This document shows positions 1 to 6,187 of a DNA stretch of 8,828 bases, in pieces. The stretch is taken from contig CABVBV010000089.1 of assembly GCA_902496595.1 (NCBI GenBank), positions 1 to 8,828 on the forward strand, written 5' to 3'. A program made the translations under genes and the position numbers. The first letter of the stretch is position 1, and each line of letters begins with the position of its first letter. Under the pieces are notes generated by a model. The model was not told where the DNA came from, searched no databases, and saw only the letters and a program-made list of their open reading frames with translations. This stretch comes from an uncultured Eubacteriales bacterium. GTDB taxonomy: Bacteria; Bacillota; Clostridia; Oscillospirales; Oscillospiraceae.

Positions 1-587
1 AGACGATGACGCTGGACAACGGCCGGCAGAAGGTGAACGACGTGCTGGGCAATCCGATAATCATAGGCGCGGTGGTCATCTGGCGCGTGGTAGACCCGAC
101 AAGGGCGGTGTTCTGCGTGGAGGATTATCCGTCGTTCCTGTCTATACAGACTGACTCGACGATAAGGAACATCGCGAGACTGTATCCCTACGACATCTTT
201 GATGAGGACGAGGACGCGGCGGCAAGCGAGAAGTCGCTCAGAGGCAGTTCGCTGGAGATAGCGGAGAGCATGAAGGCGGAGCTTCAGAAGAGGGTGGAGG
301 ACGCCGGTATCGTGGTAGAGGAGGTGCGGATAACGCACCTGGCCTATGCGGAGGAGATAGCGGCTGCTATGCTGCAGCGTCAGCAGGCGTCGGCGATAAT
401 CGCGGCGCGGCAGAAGATAGTGGACGGTGCAGTAGGTATGGTGAAGATGGCTATCGATAAGCTGGGAGAGGACGAGATAGTCGTGTTGGATGAGGAGCGC
501 AAGGCGGCGATGGTGTCGAATCTGCTGGTCGTGCTCTGCGGCAACCGCGACGCCCAGCCTGTTGTGAACAGTGGGTCGATATACTGA
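1..587 (+). CDS. SPFH/band-7 (stomatin/prohibitin-type) protein, 3' part only
   Basis: The reading frame is open from the first bases and the usual N-terminal membrane segment is absent, so the gene starts upstream of the window. What remains (about 194 residues) has the SPFH pattern: a conserved DNGRQKVND stretch, a hydrophobic beta segment (PIIIGAVVIWRVVD), the TDSTIRNIAR segment, an acidic linker, then a long helix rich in Glu/Ala/Gln (AEEIAAAMLQRQQASAI) typical of the stomatin coiled coil. SPFH proteins form oligomeric scaffolds on the cytoplasmic face of membrane microdomains; a specific client cannot be named. The TGA stop overlaps the ATG of the next gene by one base (TGATG), so the two are translationally coupled. 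Family assignment is firm, biological role is not. Confidence 0.88.
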   Translation, partial: TMTLDNGRQKVNDVLGNPIIIGAVVIWRVVDPTRAVFCVEDYPSFLSIQTDSTIRNIARLYPYDIFDEDEDAAASEKSLRGSSLEIAESMKAELQKRVEDAGIVVEEVRITHLAYAEEIAAAMLQRQQASAIIAARQKIVDGAVGMVKMAIDKLGEDEIVVLDEERKAAMVSNLLVVLCGNRDAQPVVNSGSIY

Positions 588-844
588 TGGCCGCGCAGAA
601 GACCCCGGAGCAGCGAGAACGGGAACTAAGGGAGCGGCTTGAGCGGATAGAGGCTCTGGAGCGGGAGATAAAGGAGAAAGAGAGAGCCGTAAAGGCCAAG
701 GAAGGCTCTAAGAAACAGTTGGTGCTCCGCCTTGCCCCAAGCCTCTGGGATGAGATCGCCTCCTGGGCTGAAGAAGACTTCCGCTCAATAAACGGTCAGA
801 TTGAATATCTGCTCAGTAAAGCGGTAAAGGAGAGAAAAAAATAA
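587..844 (+). CDS. Small coiled-coil plus Arc-like ribbon-helix-helix protein
   Basis: This 85-residue protein has two parts. Residues 6-42 are almost wholly charged (Glu/Arg/Lys with Leu/Ile at heptad-like spacing) and should form a coiled coil. Residues 43-81 match the Arc/MetJ ribbon-helix-helix pattern: a beta strand (KKQLVLRL), a helix (PSLWDEIASWAEED), then RSINGQIEYLLSKAV, which parallels RSVNSEIYQRVMES of phage P22 Arc. RHH proteins dimerise and usually bind DNA through the strand. The start codon overlaps the stop of the SPFH gene, and no good Shine-Dalgarno lies before it, so it is probably translated by re-initiation. A DNA-binding role is inferred from the fold; an alternative is an oligomerising partner or adaptor of the SPFH protein. 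Confidence 0.8.
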   Translation: MAAQKTPEQRERELRERLERIEALEREIKEKERAVKAKEGSKKQLVLRLAPSLWDEIASWAEEDFRSINGQIEYLLSKAVKERKK

Positions 845-867
845 AGCCCGCAGTATCAGCGGGCTTT
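843..867 (+). terminator. Hairpin ending the SPFH/RHH pair
   Basis: Perfect 9-base stem AAAGCCCGC/GCGGGCTTT with a 7-base loop, overlapping the TAA stop of the small RHH gene. Only three T residues end the stem, followed by GCA, so it is a modest intrinsic terminator; the paired A/T ends mean it can also form on the minus strand. Confidence 0.6.
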
Positions 868-876
868 GCAGCTTGT

Positions 877-899
877 CGAAGAGGGCTCCGTCTTCTTCG
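877..899. other. Short inverted repeat between the two terminator hairpins
   Basis: CGAAGA (877-882) and TCTTCG (894-899) are perfect inverted arms around an 11-base loop. There is no T tract next to it. It may be an incidental extension of the terminator region or part of a repeated intergenic element; no function is assigned. Confidence 0.3.
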
Positions 900-900
900 T

Positions 901-943
901 AAAATTGCGGCCGGCGCCATTTGACGCCGGCCGGTGTTGTTTT
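901..943. terminator. Bidirectional terminator between convergent genes
   Basis: A GC-rich perfect 9-base stem (908-916 CGGCCGGCG with 925-933 CGCCGGCCG) and an 8-base loop. On the plus strand it is followed by GTGTTGTTTTG. On the minus strand the stem is followed by CAATTTT, so it can end the minus-strand CapA-like gene, whose stop lies about 20 bases before it. The position between convergent genes fits use from both sides. Confidence 0.65.
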
Positions 944-953
944 GTAAATTATA

Positions 954-2276
954 TCATTCAGCCGCGCCCTCAGCTTTGACGGCGGAGTCAAGCTCGGCGC
1001 CGAAGAATGTGTGGACGGCTTCCAAAGCGGAAGTCATGTCCTTGTATATCTCGTCGTTCATGAACTCCCACGGCTCATCGGAGGTGTAAGAGTCGATCGC
1101 CGCGTGAAGGTCGACCATCCGATAGTGCCAGCCATAGTCGTTGATGCCGTAGTCGTAGAGGTCGGCCATGTAGATGGGCTTGTAGCTCACGTCGGATATC
1201 CAGGCTTCTCCGGTGTCTGTATCCTTGGTGAGCACGATGTTCACCAGGGCGGAGATGTCTGTGTACTCATCGTTTTGGCAGGAGAGCATATTGCCGAGGC
1301 TGTAACAAATAAAACCCTGGCGCTCGTTGCCGTCCACATCCGTGATAGTCCTGAGCTCCATCGGCTGAGGCACACGGCAGTGGCCGCCGATAATGATGTC
1401 GGCGCCGTTGGTAAAGAGGAAATCGGCAATCTGCTGCTGCTGCTCGGTCGGCTCCGTCGCAAATTCGGTGCCCCAGGACATGAACACGAAGACGATGTCG
1501 GCCCCTGCGTCCTTTGCGGCGGCAAGATCGTTCTGCATCAGTTCATAGTCTATCTCCGTGCCGCCGGTCAGGTAGTCCGTTGAGCAGATGCTGACGGCGT
1601 ACTCAAAGCCAGCCACTGGCACGGCGTTTGTGTCGGTGGTGTAGCTCAGGAAAGCGACCTGTATGCCGCCGATGTCCTCCATGTGCCTGTTGCCGGAAGA
1701 ATCGCGCTCTTCCTGTGTCCTGTACGTCCCAACGTGGTCGAGCCCAGCATTGTCGAGAGCGTCAAGAGTGGAGACGATACCGTCCTTGAAGGAATCTACA
1801 CAGTGGCTCGTGGCCGTGTTAACAAGGCTGAAGCCTACATTCGCTATCGAGGCGGCCAGGTCGACCGGTGATTTGAACAGCGGATAGGCGGTGTAGTTGC
1901 CGCTGCCCAGAGTGGTTACGAGCGAGCAGACGGAGTAGTCGGCGTTGGCAATGAAGTCCTTGAGTATGCCGAAGATGGGCACATAGTCGTAGCCGGAATC
2001 GGTCATGGCCTCACCGTTGAGACCGGTGTGCATGACAATGTCGCCGCCCACCGCCAGGGTGGAAGAGACTGTGTTCACGTGCTCTGGAGTGGCTTCCGGA
2101 GTCTCCTCGGGAGCATCGGTGCCCTCCACAGATACTGCTCCGGCGCTTGGAAGCTCGGAGGGTTCGGTGTGCGACTGCGAGTCGGGCTTCATCAGGGTGG
2201 CTATCAGTACCGCAGCCAAAACCAGAACAACGGTCACGGCCAGCGTTATCAGTGCGATTTTGAATTTCTTGTTCAT
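954..2276 (-). CDS. CapA-family (poly-gamma-glutamate synthesis type) anchored protein, probably catalytically inactive
   Basis: This 440-residue protein starts with a short basic stretch and one hydrophobic helix (residues 6-28), then a Pro/Glu/Thr-rich linker (about 31-70), so the body is expected outside the membrane. Residues 73-370 follow the CapA fold of the calcineurin-like metallophosphatase superfamily: GGDIVMH (77-83), YPLFKSP, VGTYRTQEERD, SWGTEF (267-272), GADIIIGGHCRVPQPME (291-307) and YSLGNM (325-330). The family's metal-ligand motifs are mostly changed: ANLET is CSLVT (Glu to Val120), NNHSLD is TSHCVD (Asn to Ser157), HWG is SWG (His to Ser267) and HPHV is HCRV (His to Arg301); Asp79 and His299 remain. 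The frame is intact, so it looks like a maintained pseudoenzyme and not a decayed gene. A GGAGGT ribosome site lies 5 bases before the ATG. It is monocistronic, divergent from the methyltransferase gene. The real role is unknown. Confidence 0.88.
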   Translation of the reverse strand: MNKKFKIALITLAVTVVLVLAAVLIATLMKPDSQSHTEPSELPSAGAVSVEGTDAPEETPEATPEHVNTVSSTLAVGGDIVMHTGLNGEAMTDSGYDYVPIFGILKDFIANADYSVCSLVTTLGSGNYTAYPLFKSPVDLAASIANVGFSLVNTATSHCVDSFKDGIVSTLDALDNAGLDHVGTYRTQEERDSSGNRHMEDIGGIQVAFLSYTTDTNAVPVAGFEYAVSICSTDYLTGGTEIDYELMQNDLAAAKDAGADIVFVFMSWGTEFATEPTEQQQQIADFLFTNGADIIIGGHCRVPQPMELRTITDVDGNERQGFICYSLGNMLSCQNDEYTDISALVNIVLTKDTDTGEAWISDVSYKPIYMADLYDYGINDYGWHYRMVDLHAAIDSYTSDEPWEFMNDEIYKDMTSALEAVHTFFGAELDSAVKAEGAAE

Positions 2277-2316
2277 ATCAGACCTCCATGCGCCGCCAGC
2301 GCGTTTTCAACTAAAT

Positions 2317-2345
2317 ATGATAGCATAGCCCCGCTTAAATTGCAA
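2317..2345 (-). promoter_or_regulatory. Vegetative-type promoter of the CapA-like gene
   Basis: Read on the minus strand: -35 TTGCAA (plus coordinates 2340-2345, 4/6 match), exactly 17 bases, then -10 TATCAT (2317-2322, 5/6 match) preceded by TGC, giving an extended -10 (TGnTATCAT). It leaves a 5' leader of roughly 30-35 bases that contains the GGAGGT ribosome site at 2282-2287. Not tested experimentally; the call rests on motif match and position. Confidence 0.6.
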
Positions 2346-2361
2346 ATTATTTGATATTAAG

Positions 2362-2390
2362 TTGAAGCCGGATGAGAGGCGTGGTACAAT
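2362..2390 (+). promoter_or_regulatory. Vegetative-type promoter of the methyltransferase operon
   Basis: -35 TTGAAG (2362-2367, 4/6), a 17-base spacer, and -10 TACAAT (2385-2390, 5/6) preceded by TGG, an extended -10. Only six bases separate the -10 from the ATG at 2397, so the expected transcription start falls on or next to the start codon. The -35 boxes of this and the divergent promoter are 16 bases apart, so the two polymerases would compete for the same site. Confidence 0.6.
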
Positions 2391-2396
2391 GCGGGC

Positions 2397-3770
2397 ATGG
2401 AAGAGTTGAAGAAAAATGATATATTTGAGGCAGCTGTAACCGGTCTGACTTCGGAGGGCGCAGGCGTCTGCCGAATAAACGGCAGGGCAGTGTTCGTTCC
2501 TAGGGCGATACCGGGCGAGCGTTGGCGCGTGCGCATAGTGAAGGTCACAAAAACGGCGGTGTACGGCAGAGGTGAGGAGCTGCTTTCCGCGTCGCCGGAG
2601 CGCATTGAGCCCCGATGCCCGAATTTCGGACGCTGCGGAGGCTGTGACTTCTTGCACATGAGCTATGAGGCTGAGCTGAGATATAAGCTCGAGCGCGTGA
2701 ACGAGGCGTTCAAACGCATTGGAGGCCTCGAGTTGAGAGCGGAGCAGATAGTTGGTTCTGAGAAGACCGAAAGCTACCGGAACAAGGCCGTCTACGCCGT
2801 GGGCAAGGACGAGAACGGCGCCTTCGCTGGATTTTATCGAAGCGGCAGCCACGATATCATTAGGGCGGATAATTGCCTGCTCCAGTCCGAAGAGGCCTCG
2901 TCCTGCGCAGGCGCAGTCGTATCCTGGATGAACGCGCTGGGAGTAAACGCCGGTGAGACTGGGATCCGCCATATCTATACGAGACAGGCGAGGAACGGTG
3001 CCACGCTCTGCTGCATAGTAACCGGCAGGAGCCTCTCGGATATAGAGTCAGACGCATTGGTTAACGCGCTTAGAAGCGCCTGCCCGGGGCTGATCGGCCT
3101 GGTCGAATGCCTGAACCGGACTCCTGGGAATACGGTGCTTGCCGGTGAGTTCCGTACCCTGTGGGGCAGCGGAACGCTTGTTGACAGGCTCTGCGAAAAC
3201 GAGTTCGAGTTGAGTCCGCAGGCGTTTTACCAGATAAATCACGACCAGGCGGAGAGGCTGTACGAGTTGGCAGTTAGCTATGCGCTGCCCAAGCCATGCG
3301 GGATCGCGCTGGATCTCTATTGCGGGGCGGGAACGATCAGCCTGACGCTCGCCAAACGTGCGGAACGGGTGATAGGTGCCGAGATCGTGCCGGAGGCGGT
3401 TGAGAACGCAGGCCGGAACGCCTTGAGGAACGGGATAGGAAACGCTGAGTTCATCTGCGCCGACGCGGGCGACGCCGCAAAAATGCTGTCGGAGCGAGGC
3501 GCCAAACCCGATGTAGTTGTCGTAGATCCCCCAAGAAAGGGTATGAGCGGAAACGCACTGGAGCAAATAGCGTCGATGCGCCCTCAACATATCACATACG
3601 TCTCCTGTGACCCCGCGACCCTGGCCAGAGACCTGAAACGCCTCAGCGAACTAGGCTACCACGCAGAAAAAGCCACGGCAGTGGATATGTTCCCAAGAAC
3701 AGCCCATGTCGAGACGGTAGTACTTTTGTCCAAACTCGAACATACAACGGAGGCGCTGTATGGAGCGTAA
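2397..3770 (+). CDS. rlmD: 23S rRNA (uracil-5-)-methyltransferase, RlmD/RlmCD (RumA) type
   Basis: The 457-residue protein has the full TrmA/RumA architecture. Residues 1-60 form a TRAM RNA-binding domain (SEGAGVCRINGRAVFVPRAIPG). Cys74, Cys80, Cys83 and Cys160 match the four ligands of the 4Fe-4S cluster (CPNFGRCGGC plus ADNC). The SAM-binding motif is LDLYCGAGT (306-314), followed by DPPRKG (377-382), the catalytic nucleophile Cys404 in YVSCDP, and the general-base region HVET (437-440). Such enzymes make 5-methyluridine in 23S rRNA (U1939 in E. coli; Bacillus RlmCD also does U747); which site is used here cannot be read from the sequence, and a tRNA target as in TrmFO-independent TrmA is less likely. 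The ATG at 2397 has no Shine-Dalgarno and directly follows the promoter -10, yet it is the right start because the TRAM domain begins at once. The 3' end overlaps the next gene by 11 bases. Confidence 0.93.
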   Translation: MEELKKNDIFEAAVTGLTSEGAGVCRINGRAVFVPRAIPGERWRVRIVKVTKTAVYGRGEELLSASPERIEPRCPNFGRCGGCDFLHMSYEAELRYKLERVNEAFKRIGGLELRAEQIVGSEKTESYRNKAVYAVGKDENGAFAGFYRSGSHDIIRADNCLLQSEEASSCAGAVVSWMNALGVNAGETGIRHIYTRQARNGATLCCIVTGRSLSDIESDALVNALRSACPGLIGLVECLNRTPGNTVLAGEFRTLWGSGTLVDRLCENEFELSPQAFYQINHDQAERLYELAVSYALPKPCGIALDLYCGAGTISLTLAKRAERVIGAEIVPEAVENAGRNALRNGIGNAEFICADAGDAAKMLSERGAKPDVVVVDPPRKGMSGNALEQIASMRPQHITYVSCDPATLARDLKRLSELGYHAEKATAVDMFPRTAHVETVVLLSKLEHTTEALYGA

Positions 3771-5121
3771 GATCGTACTGAAACAGGACATCCTCGACGC
3801 CCTGGCCGCTGTCGGCGTGGAACGTGGGCAGACGCTTATGGTTCACGCCTCGCTGAGTTCGCTCGGCTTTGTCTGCGGCGGGGCGCAGGTGGTCATCGAG
3901 GCGCTTTTGGAGGCCGTCGGCAGCGAGGGCACGGTCATGATGCCCGCGCAGTCGTGGAAAAACCTCGACCCGAGCACCGGCGTCCACTGGGAGGAGCCGG
4001 AGAGCTGGTGGCCGCTCATCCGGGAGAACTGGCCGGCATACGACAAGGCAATCACCCCGACGAACACGATGGGCGCTGTGGCCGAGATGTTCCGCAAATG
4101 GCCCGGCGCACTTAGGAGCGACCACCCGGCGCGTTCCGTGGCCGCCTGGGGGAAATACGCCGAATACCTGACTTCGGGCCACGGCCTCTCCAACATCTTC
4201 GGCGACGGCTCGCCCATCGGCAAGCTCTACGAGCTCGACGCCCGGGTGCTGCTCATAGGCGTGGGCTATGACAAAAACACCTCGCTGCACCTGGCGGACG
4301 CCCGAGCTGACTACCTCAGCAAGCACAACTGCGTCGAGCACAGCGCGGTCATGGAAAACGGCCGCCGTGTGTGGAAGGAGTACGAGACGCTCTACGTGGA
4401 CGGCGAGGATTTCAGCGACATCGGCGCCGCCTTTGAGCAGTCGCACGACGTCCGAAGGGCCGCGCTCGGCAACGGCACGCTCCGACTGATGCGCCAGCGC
4501 GAACTCGTGGACTTTGCCGTGCAGTGGATAGAGAAAAACCGACGCCCTGCGCCCGAGGTGAAAGCGCCGGGCCTCACACTCGTAGAGCCCTGCGAGAAGT
4601 ACCTCGCGTCCTTTCTAGAAGTCCGCGAGGAGGCGCTCGCGGGCGGCATGGCAGACGAGGGATTCAGCGGTGCGCCGGCTGAAGAACTGCTTGGGAGATA
4701 CGACGACCTCAGGCACGGGCGAAATCTGCCGCCGGGCTGGGTCGCCGCTGACCACTACTGGCTGGTGGACGAGGGCAGGGGCCGCTTCATCGGCGAAGTC
4801 TGCATCCGCCACAGGCTGACCGAAGCGCTCGAGCGCTATGGCGGGCACATCGGCTACGCCGTTCGTCCATCGGAGTGGAACCGGGGCTGCGGAACCCTGA
4901 TGCTCCGGCTGGCGCTGGAAAAGGCCGAGGCTCTGGGTATATCCACCGTGCTCATCACCTGCGACGACGACAATATCGCCTCAGCGCGGGTGATGGAGAA
5001 AAACGGCTTCACCCTCCTCGACAAAGTAAAAAACACCATAGACGGACGCGAGATAATCACCCGCAGATACACAAAAAACCTGTGCCACGGCACGACCTGG
5101 AAAGGAGCTGGAACGACATGA
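3760..5121 (+). CDS. Fusion of AAC(3)-type (antibiotic_NAT) acetyltransferase and GNAT acetyltransferase
   Basis: Residues 1-262 match the aminoglycoside N3-acetyltransferase family (YokD/AAC(3)-II fold): MVHASLSSLG (27-36), GSEGTVMMPAQSW (54-66), HPARSVAAWG (122-131), GDGSPIGKLYEL (148-159) and NTSLHLADARADY (173-185), with the family's conserved His at 177; the usual HLAE is HLAD here. Residues 271-440 are a separate GNAT domain: GYAVRPSEWNRGCGTLMLRLAL around the acetyl-CoA pyrophosphate loop (365-386), then DDDNIASARVMEKNGF (402-417), the typical Asn-containing C-terminal motif. Both use acetyl-CoA but have unrelated folds. The frame runs through with no stop or shift, so this is a true fusion of about 453 residues; single members of each family are near 265 and 170. 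GGAGG sits 6 bases before the ATG, inside the methyltransferase gene. Substrates are unknown: many AAC(3)-like chromosomal proteins do not confer resistance. Confidence 0.9.
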   Translation: MERKIVLKQDILDALAAVGVERGQTLMVHASLSSLGFVCGGAQVVIEALLEAVGSEGTVMMPAQSWKNLDPSTGVHWEEPESWWPLIRENWPAYDKAITPTNTMGAVAEMFRKWPGALRSDHPARSVAAWGKYAEYLTSGHGLSNIFGDGSPIGKLYELDARVLLIGVGYDKNTSLHLADARADYLSKHNCVEHSAVMENGRRVWKEYETLYVDGEDFSDIGAAFEQSHDVRRAALGNGTLRLMRQRELVDFAVQWIEKNRRPAPEVKAPGLTLVEPCEKYLASFLEVREEALAGGMADEGFSGAPAEELLGRYDDLRHGRNLPPGWVAADHYWLVDEGRGRFIGEVCIRHRLTEALERYGGHIGYAVRPSEWNRGCGTLMLRLALEKAEALGISTVLITCDDDNIASARVMEKNGFTLLDKVKNTIDGREIITRRYTKNLCHGTTWKGAGTT

Positions 5122-5564
5122 CGCACGACAACGACCTTTCGAGATTCACGGACGCCCACAGGCGCTCTTACGAGCGTGCGCTGGGAGAGATACGCGGAGG
5201 CTACAAGGCCAGCCATTGGATGTGGTACATCTTCCCGCAGATTCAGGGTCTGGGCAGGAGCAGCTCGGCCCGCTACTATGCCATCAGGGACATAGACGAG
5301 GCCCGGGCGTTCATTGCCGACCCCTATCTGGGCGGCAACCTGCGCGAGATATCCGAGGCCCTGCTGCAGCTGGATTCCAACGACCCCGTGGCGGTCATGG
5401 GCTGGCCGGACGACCTGAAGCTGCGCTCCTGCATGACCCTGTTCGCCAAAGCCTGCGAGGACAATGAGGTCTTCCTGAAAGTGCTGGACAAGTACTACGG
5501 CGGACTCCAGGACAGCGAGACGCTGAACATCCTGCGCAGTCAGGCTGGGGGAGCGGAGAGATGA
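5118..5564 (+). CDS. DUF1810 family protein
   Basis: This 148-residue soluble protein shows the DUF1810 signature: DLSRFTDAHRRSYERALGEI at the N-terminus, the aromatic SHWMWYIFPQIQGLG (32-46), ARYYAI (51-56), DPYLGGNLRE (68-77) and WPDDLKLRSCMTLFAKA (96-112). The biochemical function of the family is, to my knowledge, not established. The ATG at 5118 was chosen over any earlier in-frame start because it begins the conserved domain, has AAAGGAG 10 bases before it, and overlaps the previous stop as ATGA. The in-frame extension upstream would lie inside the GNAT domain and reads as low-complexity basic sequence. Coupled at its 3' end to the next gene by another ATGA overlap. Confidence 0.87.
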   Translation: MTHDNDLSRFTDAHRRSYERALGEIRGGYKASHWMWYIFPQIQGLGRSSSARYYAIRDIDEARAFIADPYLGGNLREISEALLQLDSNDPVAVMGWPDDLKLRSCMTLFAKACEDNEVFLKVLDKYYGGLQDSETLNILRSQAGGAER

Positions 5565-6187
5565 TATCAAAGGTCGAATGGGACAGGATGATGAGCGGGC
5601 GGCTCTACTGTCCGTACAAGGTCGGCGGAGACTCATGGGCGCGGGTACACGCGGCGCAGAAGAAGTTCAACGAGTCCGAGTTCTGGCACGACAGGACGGC
5701 GCTCGACGAGCTGCGCAAATGCTTCGCCGAGGCGCCCGAGGACATGGTGCTCACCGCGCCGGTGTACTTCGACAACGGCGACAGGGTGTATTTCGGGCGG
5801 CACTTCTATGCAAACACCGGGCTGACGATACTGGACGTGTGCCCCGTCAGGTTCGGCGACAACGTGTATCTCGGCCCGAACGTGAACATCTACACCGCGG
5901 GCCACCCGATATACGCCGGGGTCAGGAACCGCGACGTGGAGTTCGGCCTGCCGGTGACGATAGGCTCGGACGTCTGGATAGGCGGGAACGTTGTGATAAA
6001 TCCCGGAGTCACGATAGGCTCAAACGTCGTCATCGGCTCCGGCTCGGTCGTGACGAAGGACATACCGCCGAACTGCATCGCCGCCGGCAACCCCTGCCGG
6101 GTGCTCCGGGAAATCGGCGAGTCCGACCGGGTGAGATGGGAGCGCGAATACCTGGACTACCTCGAGAACACTGGAGCGGGAATATGA
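5561..6187 (+). CDS. Maltose/galactoside O-acetyltransferase-like hexapeptide acetyltransferase
   Basis: The 208-residue protein has the Maa/LacA layout. An N-terminal helical cap (MMSGRLYCPYKVG; residues 10-60) is followed by left-handed beta-helix repeats (about 62-180), including FDNGDRVYFGRHFYANTG, VRFGDNVYLGPNVNIYTAGHP, and VTIGSDVWIGGNVVINPGV plus VTIGSNVVIGSGSVVTKDI. His115 in TAGHP is the expected catalytic base that activates the sugar hydroxyl for transfer from acetyl-CoA; trimers form the active sites. CIAAGNPCRVLREI is the standard closing segment. Family members acetylate maltose, galactosides or cell-surface sugars; the true acceptor is not readable. GGGGGAG lies 7 bases before the ATG, which overlaps the DUF1810 stop by 4 bases. 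The family symbol maa is plausible but not assigned. Confidence 0.9.
   Translation: MISKVEWDRMMSGRLYCPYKVGGDSWARVHAAQKKFNESEFWHDRTALDELRKCFAEAPEDMVLTAPVYFDNGDRVYFGRHFYANTGLTILDVCPVRFGDNVYLGPNVNIYTAGHPIYAGVRNRDVEFGLPVTIGSDVWIGGNVVINPGVTIGSNVVIGSGSVVTKDIPPNCIAAGNPCRVLREIGESDRVRWEREYLDYLENTGAGI

Noticed and set aside
785..991. 68-codon minus-strand open frame across the convergent intergenic region
   Set aside because: It spans both terminator hairpins and overlaps the ends of both neighbouring genes. It has no recognisable domain or ribosome site.
2307..2972. 221-codon minus-strand open frame running over the divergent promoter region
   Set aside because: It overlaps the TRAM and Fe-S parts of the methyltransferase gene and both promoters. 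The product has no family resemblance.
3643..4446. 267-codon minus-strand open frame opposite the AAC(3) domain
   Set aside because: Long antisense frames are common in GC-rich coding DNA. Its product matches no family I recognise and the plus strand carries a clear conserved enzyme.
4875..5117. Upstream in-frame extension of the DUF1810 gene
   Set aside because: This part lies inside the conserved GNAT coding region in another frame and has basic low-complexity composition. The domain starts right after the ATG at 5118.
4854..5636. 260-codon minus-strand open frame opposite the GNAT/DUF1810 junction
   Set aside because: It is antisense to two recognised domains with tight plus-strand coupling, and has no credible start context.
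5578..6183. Upstream in-frame extension of the membrane ferredoxin gene
   Set aside because: It reads as Arg-rich low-complexity sequence and lies wholly within the acetyltransferase gene in another frame. The ATG at 6184 has its own ribosome site and starts at the first membrane helix.
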